A DNA stretch of 64,000 nucleotides. It comes from Streptomyces sp. NBC_00691. GTDB lineage: Bacteria; Actinomycetota; Actinomycetes; Streptomycetales; Streptomycetaceae. The translations under genes and the position numbers were made by a program. Shown here piece by piece: positions 39,797 through 47,446 of the stretch. The stretch spans positions 5,890,001-5,954,000 of the forward strand of contig NZ_CP109007.1 in NCBI RefSeq assembly GCF_036226665.1. The letters run 5' to 3'. Position 1 is the stretch's first letter. Each line of letters starts with the position of its first letter. The notes below the pieces were generated by a model. That model ran no database searches and was not told where the DNA came from. It saw only the letters and a list, made by a program, of their open reading frames with translations.

Positions 39797-40363
39797 GTGA
39801 CCGGTCGCACCGAATGGCCGGGTGACAGCCCCGATTCGTCGAGGGCCGAGAAGGAGCTGTCACCCCAGGACCCGGCTGAGCGGGCGCGGGCGATCTGCCT
39901 GCGCCTGCTCACCGGGAACCCCCGCACGCGCAAGCAGCTCGCCGACGCGTTGCGCAAGCGGGAGATCCCCGACGAGGTGGCCGAGGAGGTCCTCTCCCGC
40001 TTCGAGGACGTCGGGCTCATCGACGACGCCGCCTTCGCGGGGGCCTGGGTGGAGTCCCGCCACCACGGCCGGGGCCTCGCCCGCCGGGCTCTGGCCCGCG
40101 AGCTGCGGACCAAGGGCATCGAGCCGACGCTCATCCAGGAGGCGGTGGAGCAGCTCGACTCCGACCAGGAGGAGGCCACCGCGCGGGAGCTCGTCGCCCG
40201 CAAGCTGCGCGCCACCCGCGGTCTCGACCGTGACCGGCGCCTGAGACGGCTCGCCGGGATGCTCGCCCGCAAGGGCTATCCCGAGGGCATGGCCCTCCGC
40301 GTCGTCCGCCAGGCGCTGGAGGCCGAGGGCGAGGACACGGACGGGCTCGACGAGCCCTTCTGA
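39797..40363 (+). CDS. recX: RecX regulatory protein
   Basis: 188 residues from GTG 39797, 4 nt after the recA stop. Three-helix RecX repeats are recognisable (ARAICLRLLTGNPRTRKQLADALRKREIP, then DDAAFAGAWVESRHHGRGLARRAL). RecX limits RecA filament growth. Co-transcription with recA puts it under the same SOS control. Confidence 0.96.
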   Translation: MTGRTEWPGDSPDSSRAEKELSPQDPAERARAICLRLLTGNPRTRKQLADALRKREIPDEVAEEVLSRFEDVGLIDDAAFAGAWVESRHHGRGLARRALARELRTKGIEPTLIQEAVEQLDSDQEEATARELVARKLRATRGLDRDRRLRRLAGMLARKGYPEGMALRVVRQALEAEGEDTDGLDEPF

Positions 40364-40384
40364 TCCCCGGGGGAGATCAGAAGG
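40356..40384 (+). terminator. Inverted repeat at the end of recX
   Basis: CCTTCTGATC (40356-40365) pairs perfectly with GATCAGAAGG (40375-40384) around a GC-rich 9-nt loop. The left arm includes the recX stop codon. No T run follows, which is common for Streptomyces terminators. It could serve both convergent genes. The remaining gap to 40512 holds nothing else clear. Confidence 0.6.
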
Positions 40385-40512
40385 ACGCGTCGCGTCCCGT
40401 CCGGTCCGGGCCGGGCTTTCGAGTTCCGTCCGGGCCGTCGTGCCCTGCCCGGGCCCTAGCGTCTCCTTCGGGATGGCTCGTTCGCTCGCGTCGTCGCGTT
40501 CCTGCTCAGGGT

Positions 40513-40929
40513 TCAGCTCGGTGTCGTCGGCAGCAGGACCGGGAGGCCCGCCGCCTTCCAGGCCTGGAAGCCGCCGATCAGGTCGGTCGCGCGGTGCAGG
40601 CCCAGACGGCGCAGGGACTCGGCCGCAAGGGAGGAGGCGTAGCCCTCGTTGCAGAGGACCACGACCAGCAGGTCGTGGCCGGTCGCCTCCGGGGCGCGGT
40701 GGCTGCCCTGTGGGTCCAGGCGCCATTCCAGTTCGTTGCGCTCCACCACCAGCGCGCCCGGGATCAGGCCGTCCCGTTCGCGCAGGGCCGCGTAGCGCGT
40801 GTCCACCAGGAGCGCCTCACCCGTCTCGTACGCCTCGTAGGCGGTTCGCGGCTCGATCCGGTCGAGGCCGGACCTGACCTGCTCCAGGAGCTCGTCGATA
40901 CCGACGCGGCCGTCGTCGTTGTCGCTCAC
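40513..40929 (-). CDS. Single-domain rhodanese
   Basis: 138 residues. Active-site loop CNEGYASS with Cys93, and the entry motif LLVDTRYAALRERDGLIPGALVVERNELEWRL. It can transfer sulfane sulfur, for example from thiosulfate or a persulfide. Its ATG overlaps the stop of the cysteine dioxygenase gene, so both act in cysteine and sulfide oxidation. The loop length of six residues between catalytic Cys and the conserved Ser favours sulfur rather than arsenate or phosphate substrates. Confidence 0.9.
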   Translation of the reverse strand: MSDNDDGRVGIDELLEQVRSGLDRIEPRTAYEAYETGEALLVDTRYAALRERDGLIPGALVVERNELEWRLDPQGSHRAPEATGHDLLVVVLCNEGYASSLAAESLRRLGLHRATDLIGGFQAWKAAGLPVLLPTTPS

Positions 40930-41534
40930 TGCCAGTCCTCCGGGCGTTCGACCTGCTCGAGGCGGAGCACCGCGCCCGTCCGGCTGAAGCGCCGGATCAG
41001 CGGGAGCGGCGGATAGTAGGCGTGCACCGACACCGCGTGGGTGTCGGGGGACTCGTTGAGCACCTCGTGCACATGGTGACGGCCGAAAGCGCGGCCGACG
41101 CCGTCCCCGAGCCGGCGGGAGCGGTCGAGGCCGTCGGCCAGTTCCAGGGTCTTCCAGCCGCCCGCCGGTAGCCGGACCGCCAGCGCGTTCTCGGTGAGGG
41201 TGCCGCGCGCGGTGGCGAAGGCGCCCAGCGACTCGGCGTGGTCGTGCCAGCCCGTACCCGCGCCGGGCGGCCAGCCGATGAGCCAGGCCTCACTGCCGCC
41301 GGGGCCTTCGAGCCGTACCCAGGTGCGGCCCTCGGGGTCGAGGGGCAGGGAGTCGACCAGTTCCCGGTCCGCCGCCGTGCGCCGGACGAAGTCGAGCAGA
41401 TCGGCCGCGGTCGGGGCGCCGGGAGGCGGGGTGGCGGGAGCGCCGGGGGAGTCGGTGGAGCCCTCGGCCGAGGCCACGGCCGAAGCATCGGCCGAGACGT
41501 TCAGCAGGAGGTGTGCGGGGGCGGGTTGAGACAC
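40926..41534 (-). CDS. Cysteine dioxygenase (cupin)
   Basis: 202 residues from GTG 41534. Iron ligands are visible: His97 and His99 in WHDHAESLGAF, and a third His in RHHVHEV (His154/156). The conserved HAYYPPL near residues 171-177 matches the catalytic His-x-Tyr of the family. It oxidises L-cysteine to cysteine sulfinate. A variable Ala/Ser/Pro region covers residues 10-45. It is translationally coupled with the rhodanese and preceded by a short leader peptide that ends 104 bp upstream. Confidence 0.9.
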   Translation of the reverse strand: MSQPAPAHLLLNVSADASAVASAEGSTDSPGAPATPPPGAPTAADLLDFVRRTAADRELVDSLPLDPEGRTWVRLEGPGGSEAWLIGWPPGAGTGWHDHAESLGAFATARGTLTENALAVRLPAGGWKTLELADGLDRSRRLGDGVGRAFGRHHVHEVLNESPDTHAVSVHAYYPPLPLIRRFSRTGAVLRLEQVERPEDWQ

Positions 41535-41637
41535 GGGTGACCGTCCTGGGTTCGCTGAGAGCGCGCGGCGGCAGCACGGCACACGGGCGTACCTGGACGT
41601 ACGGCGGTGGCGGGGCGCGCGCGGGGAAGAGGCGAGA

Positions 41638-41685
41638 TCAGCGGGACGGGCGACACACGCAGCCCGCATAGCGGACGAGGTCCAT
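41638..41685 (-). CDS. Cysteine-containing leader peptide upstream of the dioxygenase operon
   Basis: A 15-codon frame encoding MDLVRYAGCVCRPSR, with GGAGGG 5 nt before the ATG. The CVCRP end resembles actinobacterial leader peptides placed upstream of sulfur genes, where ribosome stalling at cysteine codons controls the downstream mRNA. It ends about 100 nt before the dioxygenase start. In that gap GC-rich arms (CGCGCGCGC and GCGCGCTC type) could pair alternately. A longer version starting at an upstream GTG (41709 or 41724) is possible but has poorer ribosome-binding signals. Confidence 0.72.
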   Translation of the reverse strand: MDLVRYAGCVCRPSR

Positions 41686-41796
41686 ATGGACCCTCCGCCA
41701 CAGGCGCACATCGGTGTCGGTCACGCTCCGGAGTACACCATGCGCGCCGAGGGGAATCAATGCGTGTCCGCTGTGCGGTCACTCCCCGTGGACACC

Positions 41797-41906
41797 GCGG
41801 CGGTGCCCACGGTCACCCGCGGCGGTACCCGCCTTGGCCCGCGGCGGCACCCATCGAGGTCTGCGGCGGGCCCCACGGAGGCCTGCGGCGGCCCCCGTCG
41901 GCGCCT
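41797..41906. repeat. Degenerate 22-bp tandem repeat, five copies
   Basis: GCGGCGG recurs at 41797, 41819, 41841, 41863 and 41885, exactly 22 bp apart; inside each unit a CCC follows after two bases. The rest of the unit varies. It starts 12 bp after the stop of the FAD monooxygenase gene (minus strand). The period is not a multiple of three, so it does not encode a peptide repeat. The region 41686-41796 holds nothing else except the leader's promoter area. Confidence 0.8.
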
Positions 41907-41917
41907 CAGGCCTGCGC

Positions 41918-43612
41918 TCAGGCCTTGGTCCCGACCTTCGCTCCCGTCTTCGCCCCGGCCTTCGCCGTGGGTTCCGTCCCGGTCTCCGGGCCGTCCTCCG
42001 GCTCGTCGGTCGGCGAGCCGCCGCGGGCCGCGTCCGCCGCCGCGTACAGCTCCTCCGGATGCACCCCGGCGAAGGCCGCGACGAGGTGCCCGTCGGGCCG
42101 TACCAGCAGGACGGCGTGGGCGGGGGCGCCCGGGTAGGCCTCCGTCACCAGGACCTCGGCCTTCGCCGGGAGGGCGGCTACCGCCTCTTCGAGCCGGGGC
42201 ATCACACCGGCGCCGCGCCAGTGCCGCGGGTCCCACACGCCGGTGCCGGGGGCGACCAGGAGGACCAGGAGGCCCTGACCCAGGCGGTCCCGGAGCCGTA
42301 CGGTCGTGCCGTCGGGGGCGGTCACGCGGACGTCCTCGACCGGGGCGCCCTCCGGGGTGCCGACCGGCGTCCGGCCCTCGGTGTACGGAGGCGCGAGGGG
42401 GGAGTGGGGGTACGCCGGGGGCGCGCCGAGCGGGCCGCGCCCCACATGACCGTCGGTGAGGAGGGCGTCGTGGCCTCGCGCGGTCCCCGGAAGGTACGTC
42501 CGCAGTCCGCCACCGCCCCGCAGGACCGGCAGGGACTGGTCGGCGCCGCGCAGCCGGTGGGCGACGGCCGCGCGCCGCTCGCTCTGGTAGCTGTCGAGCA
42601 GCCGCTCGGAGGCCCCGTGGTGCCAGGTGTGGGCGAGCTTCCAGGCGAGGTTGTCGACGTCCCTCAGCCCCTCGTCGAGGCCCTGGGTGCCGACCGCGCC
42701 GAGCAGGTGCGCCGCGTCCCCGGCGAGGAGGACGCGGTCGACCCGCCAGCGGCGGGCGAGCCGGTGGTGGAGGGTGTGGACGCCGGTGTCGATGAGTTCG
42801 TACGGGGGTGTCACCCCGTCGCACCAGCCGGCCAGGGTCTCGCGGATCCGGGCGATCAGCGCGTCGGGGGTGACGAGGTCGCCGCGGGGCGGCAGCAGCC
42901 AGTCGATCCGCCACACCCCGTCGGGCAGCGGGCGGGCGGTGATCTCGTCGGCGGCGCCGCGCCACGACGGCTGACGGTGCAACAGGGCCTCGCCGGGCCA
43001 GGGGAGTTCGGTGCGGAGCGCGGCCACCGCGTGCCGCTCCACGGCCGTACGGCCCGGGAAGCGGATGCCGAGCAGTTTGCGGACGGTCGAGCGCGCGCCG
43101 TCGCAGCCGACGAGGTGGCTGCCGCGCCACCAGGTGCCCGCCGGGCCCCGGGTGTGGGCGACGACGCCGTCGCGGTCCTGCTCGATGGTGTCGAGCCGGG
43201 CCTCGGGGACGAGCCGGATCAGCTTCTGGTGGGCGATGGCGTCGCGCAGTCCGCGTGCGAGGGCGTGCTGCGGGATGTGCAGCGGCGCGGCGGGGGCCGA
43301 GGGCGCGGCGGGGTCCTCGGACCACTCCTCGGTACCGCCGAGGCCCAGGTCGAGGGTCAGACGGCGGACCACCTGGCGGCGGCGCATACCGCGCCAGCCG
43401 ACCCAGCGGACGCCCTCGTCACGGAGGGTGGTGCAGCCGAGTCGCTCGACCATCGCGGCCATGTCGGCACGGAGCACGACGCTGCGGGCGGGGCGTGGGT
43501 CGTCCTTGCCGGAGCCCTCGTCGAGCACGACGCTGGGCACGCCCTGCGCGGCGAGCGCGAGGGAGAGCGCGAGGCCGACCGGCCCAGCGCCCACGATGAT
43601 CACCGGGTCCAC
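41918..43612 (-). CDS. FAD-dependent aromatic-ring monooxygenase
   Basis: 564 residues from GTG 43612, with AGGAG 7 nt upstream. PHBH fold: VIIVGAGPVGL at the N-terminus (Rossmann), the DG motif GCDGARSTVRKLLG and the second FAD motif RVLLAGDAAHLLGAVGTQGLDEGLRDV. A thioredoxin-like C-terminal domain follows (about 470-530), then a Lys/Ala/Gly tail. It hydroxylates an aromatic or polyketide substrate using NAD(P)H, FAD and oxygen; the substrate is unknown. No biosynthetic cluster surrounds it. Confidence 0.9.
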   Translation of the reverse strand: MDPVIIVGAGPVGLALSLALAAQGVPSVVLDEGSGKDDPRPARSVVLRADMAAMVERLGCTTLRDEGVRWVGWRGMRRRQVVRRLTLDLGLGGTEEWSEDPAAPSAPAAPLHIPQHALARGLRDAIAHQKLIRLVPEARLDTIEQDRDGVVAHTRGPAGTWWRGSHLVGCDGARSTVRKLLGIRFPGRTAVERHAVAALRTELPWPGEALLHRQPSWRGAADEITARPLPDGVWRIDWLLPPRGDLVTPDALIARIRETLAGWCDGVTPPYELIDTGVHTLHHRLARRWRVDRVLLAGDAAHLLGAVGTQGLDEGLRDVDNLAWKLAHTWHHGASERLLDSYQSERRAAVAHRLRGADQSLPVLRGGGGLRTYLPGTARGHDALLTDGHVGRGPLGAPPAYPHSPLAPPYTEGRTPVGTPEGAPVEDVRVTAPDGTTVRLRDRLGQGLLVLLVAPGTGVWDPRHWRGAGVMPRLEEAVAALPAKAEVLVTEAYPGAPAHAVLLVRPDGHLVAAFAGVHPEELYAAADAARGGSPTDEPEDGPETGTEPTAKAGAKTGAKVGTKA

Positions 43613-43804
43613 GGCGCGGCTCCTGAAGGCCGGACGGTCATGGGGGCAGCACATCTGAGTGTGGCACGAGCCCGGTGCTTGATCACAGACCGTATGCAAC
43701 CCACTGAGGGTGCTTGCGTCAAGCGACGGGGTGGGCGCGGTGCGGCTGACCTCAAGTCAGTACCGCTCCGGCCCACCCCTGTTGTCCCATGGACCCCTTC
43801 GGGG

Positions 43805-44707
43805 TCAGCCGCCGCTCACGGCGTCGCTCTTCACGACCGCCTTGGTGTCGGTGGCTCCGGCCTGGGCCGGGATGGCCACCGCGGCGGACTTCTTGCCCCG
43901 TCGCAGACGCTGCTCCAGGCGACCGGCGAGGCTGGTGAGGATCGCGTTGATGACGATGTAGATCAGCGCGATGACCGTGAAGGTGGCGATCGTGTTGGCA
44001 CCGTAGTTGGCCGTGATCTGCCGGTTCTGGCTGAGCAGCTCAGTGAACCCGAGCAGCGCGCCGCCGATGGCGGTGTCCTTGACGATGACGACGAGCTGGC
44101 TGACGAGGGCGGGGAGCATGACGGTGACGGCCTGCGGCAGCAGGACGTACATCATGGTCTGGCCCTTGCGCATGCCGAGCGCCTCGGCCGCGTCCCCCTG
44201 GCCGCGGGGCAGCGAGAGGACGCCTGCGCGGACGACCTCGGCGATCACCGAGGCGTTGTAGAGCACCAGGGCGGTGACGACCGCGTACAGCGGGCGGAAG
44301 TCGGAGCTGACGGTGGTGAACTCGCGGTAGATCGCGCTCGCGAACATCATCAGGAGCAGGACCGGGATGGCGCGGAAGAACTCCACGACCGTGCCGACGG
44401 GGATCCGCACCCACCGGTGGTCGGAGAGCCGGCCGATGCCCAGGAGTGCGCCGAGCGGCAGCGCGATCAGGATGGAGAGTCCGGCGGCCTTGAGCGTCTC
44501 GGTCAGGCCGGGGAGCAGGTACGTCGTCCAGACCTGGGAGTCCGTGACGAACGGCTTCCACTTGTCGGCGTCCAGCTGGTGCTTGTCGGCCAGTGCGCCC
44601 AGGACCCACCATGCGACCAGGGCGAGAAGGGCCAGGAAGCCGATCGTGTAGAGGACGTTCCGCCGCTTGGCGCGCGGGCCGGGAGTGTCGTACAGGACGG
44701 AACTCAT
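43805..44707 (-). CDS. gluD: Glutamate ABC transporter permease GluD
   Basis: 300 residues. HisM-type permease with about five to six helices and the ABC-binding EAA loop EALGMRKGQTMMYVLLPQAV. Its start overlaps the gluC stop by 4 nt. The C-terminal tail is Ala/Lys-rich and cytoplasmic. Last gene of the glu operon. The assignment to glutamate follows from the gene order and the neighbouring regulators. Confidence 0.92.
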   Translation of the reverse strand: MSSVLYDTPGPRAKRRNVLYTIGFLALLALVAWWVLGALADKHQLDADKWKPFVTDSQVWTTYLLPGLTETLKAAGLSILIALPLGALLGIGRLSDHRWVRIPVGTVVEFFRAIPVLLLMMFASAIYREFTTVSSDFRPLYAVVTALVLYNASVIAEVVRAGVLSLPRGQGDAAEALGMRKGQTMMYVLLPQAVTVMLPALVSQLVVIVKDTAIGGALLGFTELLSQNRQITANYGANTIATFTVIALIYIVINAILTSLAGRLEQRLRRGKKSAAVAIPAQAGATDTKAVVKSDAVSGG

Positions 44708-45378
44708 CGCTTCACCGCCAGTCGCTTGGCCACCCAGCCGAGGATGAGGCCGGTGGGGAGGGTGAGGACGATGAAGCCGAAGGCGAAGACGGCGAAGACC
44801 GCGAAGAGCGCGTCGGTCTCGTTCTCGATCATCGCCTTCATGAGGAAGGCCGCCTCGGCGGCACTGATCGCCGCGGCCACCGTGGTGTTCTTGGTGAGGG
44901 CGATCAGGACGTTGGCGAGGGGAGCCACCACCGCGCGGAAGGCCTGCGGGAGCACCACCAGGGTGAGGACCTGGGTGAAGCTCAGCCCCAGCGCGCGGGC
45001 GGCCTCGGCCTGGCCCGGCGGGACGGTGTTGATGCCCGAACGCAGCGCCTCGCAGACGAAGGTGCCGGTGTACGCGGTGAGTCCGAGGATCGCGAGCCGG
45101 AAGCCGATCTCCTCGAAGCTGCCGCCGCCGAGCTTGACGCCGAGGGTCTGGTTGAGACCGAAGGAGCAGGCCACGATGACCACGGTCAGCGGCGTGTTGC
45201 GGACGATGTTGACGTACGAGGTGCCGAAGGCCCGCATGACGGGCACCGGGCTGACCCGCATCGCGACCAGGGCGGTGCCCCAGATCAGCGAGCCGATCGC
45301 CGAGTAGAGGGCGAGCTGCGCCGTCACCCAGAAGGCGCCGAGCAGGTCGTACTGCCCGGAATCAAGAAAGTCGAACAC
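44704..45378 (-). CDS. gluC: Glutamate ABC transporter permease GluC
   Basis: 224 residues from GTG 45378. HisM-type permease with the EAA loop ARALGLSFTQVLTLVVLPQAFRAVVAPL. It pairs with GluD to form the channel. It lies 120 bp after gluB, and that gap contains a 19-bp perfect hairpin. Confidence 0.92.
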   Translation of the reverse strand: MFDFLDSGQYDLLGAFWVTAQLALYSAIGSLIWGTALVAMRVSPVPVMRAFGTSYVNIVRNTPLTVVIVACSFGLNQTLGVKLGGGSFEEIGFRLAILGLTAYTGTFVCEALRSGINTVPPGQAEAARALGLSFTQVLTLVVLPQAFRAVVAPLANVLIALTKNTTVAAAISAAEAAFLMKAMIENETDALFAVFAVFAFGFIVLTLPTGLILGWVAKRLAVKR

Positions 45379-45444
45379 GATGCCCGCGCTCTCCCCTGGT
45401 GGTCGGTCGGTGTGAAGGCCGGTGCGGGGGCAGCGGCCGGTGCG

Positions 45445-45486
45445 GGTCCGTGACGGCCGCCCCGAGCGGGGCGGCCGTCACGGACC
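45445..45486 (-). promoter_or_regulatory. 19-bp perfect hairpin between gluB and gluC
   Basis: GGTCCGTGACGGCCGCCCC (45445-45463) pairs perfectly with 45468-45486 across the loop GAGC. It is 12 nt downstream of the gluB stop. There is no T run. Such hairpins after a binding-protein gene usually protect its mRNA or cause partial termination, giving more binding protein than permease. Confidence 0.8.
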
Positions 45487-45498
45487 GGGCGGGGTGGA

Positions 45499-46320
45499 TC
45501 AGCCGGCGATCTTCGGCGCGGGGTCGTTCTTGTAGCCCGAGGGACCGAAGTGCTGCTTGACGAGCTTGTCCCAGGTGCCGTCGGAGACCATCTTCTCCAG
45601 GGCCTTGTTGATCTTGCCCTTGAGTTCCGAGTCGCCCTTCTTGATGCCGATGCCGTAGTTCTCGTCGCTCATGGAGAGACCGGCGAGCTTGAACTTGCCC
45701 TGGTGCTCCTTCTGCGAGGCGTAGCCCGCGAGGATGGAGGCATCCGTGGTCAGGGCGTCGACGGCCTTGTTCTCCAGGCCGGTGAGGCACTCGGAGTAGC
45801 CGCCGAGCTGCTGGAGGTCGGCCTTGGGGGCCAGCTTCTCCTTGACGTTCTGCGCGGAGGTCGAGCCGGTGACCGAGCAGAGCTTCTTGGAGTTGAGGTC
45901 GTCGACCTTGGTGATCGAGGAGTCGTCGGCGCGCACCAGCAGGTCCTGGTGGGTCACGAAGTACGGGCCGGCGAAGTCGACCTCCTTGAGGCGCTTCTCG
46001 TTGATCGAGTAGCTGGCGACGACGAACTTCACGTCACCGTTCTTGATCAGGTTCTCGCGCTCGGCGCTGGGCGCCTGCTTCCAGGTGATCTTGTCCTCGG
46101 AGAAGCCGAGCTCCTTGGCGACGTACTTGGCGACGTCGACGTCGAAGCCGGCGTACGTGCCGTCCGGGGTCTTCAGGCCCAGGCCGGGCTGGTCGAACTT
46201 GATGCCGACGGTGATCTTGTCACCGTTGCTGCCCGAGTCGGAGCCGCTGCCACAGGCGGTGGCGGTCAGGGCGAGGACAACGGCGGCCGCGGCGGCGGCA
46301 GGGGTGCGACGAAGCTTCAT
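45499..46320 (-). CDS. gluB: Glutamate-binding lipoprotein GluB
   Basis: 273 residues. Signal peptide with lipobox TATAC and lipid-attachment Cys23, then a Gly/Ser-rich linker and a family-3 solute-binding domain (GIKFDQPGLGLKTPDGTYAGFDVDVAKYVAKELG). It captures glutamate (or aspartate) outside the membrane and delivers it to GluCD. The start is ATG 46320. Confidence 0.94.
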   Translation of the reverse strand: MKLRRTPAAAAAAVVLALTATACGSGSDSGSNGDKITVGIKFDQPGLGLKTPDGTYAGFDVDVAKYVAKELGFSEDKITWKQAPSAERENLIKNGDVKFVVASYSINEKRLKEVDFAGPYFVTHQDLLVRADDSSITKVDDLNSKKLCSVTGSTSAQNVKEKLAPKADLQQLGGYSECLTGLENKAVDALTTDASILAGYASQKEHQGKFKLAGLSMSDENYGIGIKKGDSELKGKINKALEKMVSDGTWDKLVKQHFGPSGYKNDPAPKIAG

Positions 46321-46374
46321 CGGGGAATGTCCCTTGGTCTAGAAGTGAGTGGGGAAGAATAGGCCCGAACTCGC

Positions 46375-47172
46375 TCAGTGGTGAAGGATCTTGGAGAGGA
46401 AGTCCTTGGCCCGGTCACTGCGCGGGTTGCTGAAGAACTCCTCGGGTGTCGCCTGCTCGACGATGCGACCGTCCGCCATGAAGACGACCCGGTTGGCGGC
46501 GGAGCGCGCGAAGCCCATCTCGTGGGTCACGACGACCATCGTCATCCCGTCCCGCGCCAGTTGCTGCATGACCTCGAGGACCTCGTTGATCATCTCGGGG
46601 TCCAGCGCGGAGGTCGGCTCGTCGAACAGCATGACCTTCGGGCCCATCGCGAGCGCGCGGGCGATCGCCACGCGCTGCTGCTGACCGCCGGACAGCTGCG
46701 CCGGGTACTTGTCCGCCTGGGTACCGACCCCGACCCTGTCGAGCAGGGCGCGGGCCTTCTCCTCGGCGGCCTTCTTCTCCGTCTTCCGGACCTTGATCTG
46801 GCCCAGCATCACGTTCTCGAGCACCGTCTTGTGCGCGAAGAGGTTGAACGACTGGAAGACCATGCCGACGTCGGAACGCAGGCGCGCGAGCTCCTTGCCC
46901 TCCGCCGGCAGCGGCTTGCCGTCGATGGTGATGGTGCCGGAGTCGACGCTCTCCAGCCGGTTGATCGTGCGGCACAGCGTCGACTTGCCGGACCCGGAAG
47001 GTCCGATGACGACCACGACTTCGCCGCGGCTGATCGTCAGATCGATGTCCTGGAGGACATGCAGTGCGCCGAAGTGCTTGTTCACGCCGGACAGTACGAC
47101 CAGGTCGTCCGTGGCGTGCGGGGTGTCCTCGGGACCCTGGGGCAGGGGCTTGGACACTGACTCTCCGCTCAT
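46375..47172 (-). CDS. gluA: Glutamate ABC transporter ATP-binding protein GluA
   Basis: 265 residues. Walker A GPSGSGKST (57-65), signature LSGGQQQR, Walker B VMLFDEPTSALDPE and switch His in VTHEMGFAR. It powers glutamate uptake. First gene of the operon gluABCD. The 48 bp upstream includes a perfect 23-bp palindrome, and the region 47173-47446 is shared with the divergent regulator gene. Confidence 0.95.
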   Translation of the reverse strand: MSGESVSKPLPQGPEDTPHATDDLVVLSGVNKHFGALHVLQDIDLTISRGEVVVVIGPSGSGKSTLCRTINRLESVDSGTITIDGKPLPAEGKELARLRSDVGMVFQSFNLFAHKTVLENVMLGQIKVRKTEKKAAEEKARALLDRVGVGTQADKYPAQLSGGQQQRVAIARALAMGPKVMLFDEPTSALDPEMINEVLEVMQQLARDGMTMVVVTHEMGFARSAANRVVFMADGRIVEQATPEEFFSNPRSDRAKDFLSKILHH

Positions 47173-47219
47173 CGGGCTCTAGCTCCGTCCTCCTCGGTTG
47201 GGGAGGACACTAGAGACCC

Positions 47220-47242
47220 GATGTGATGACCGTCATCACATC
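47220..47242. promoter_or_regulatory. Perfect 23-bp palindrome upstream of gluA (operator candidate)
   Basis: GATGTGATGAC, one spacer C, GTCATCACATC. All 11 pairs match. It lies 48 bp from the gluA start in the divergent gluA-gluR region. The form is that of an operator for a dimeric regulator, not a terminator, since it precedes both genes. Confidence 0.75.
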
Positions 47243-47387
47243 TGAGCGGAAATTGAGGATAACGATCCGGCCGCAACCGGACACAGTGTGTGAACGGGAC
47301 ACCCCGGGCCGTACCGGCTGCATAACGGAAACGCCGCCGTCACAGGGGGACACTTGACTGTGACACCGCTCATCGGTGTTCATGCCT

Positions 47388-47403
47388 TGGTACCACCTGG
47401 TAC
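47388..47403. promoter_or_regulatory. Direct repeat TGGTAC, 10 bp apart (OmpR-type site candidate)
   Basis: TGGTAC at 47388-47393 and again at 47398-47403, one helical turn apart. OmpR/PhoB-family regulators such as the product of the next gene usually bind direct repeats of this spacing. It is 44 bp before the gluR start. A longer flanking match is not evident. Confidence 0.5.
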
Positions 47404-47446
47404 ACAGAGAGCCGCTATCAGGACCGCGACCACGGAGGAGGTACGT

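Noticed and set aside
47220..47242. Terminator for gluABCD or gluR
   Set aside because: The palindrome lies upstream of both divergent genes and has no T run.
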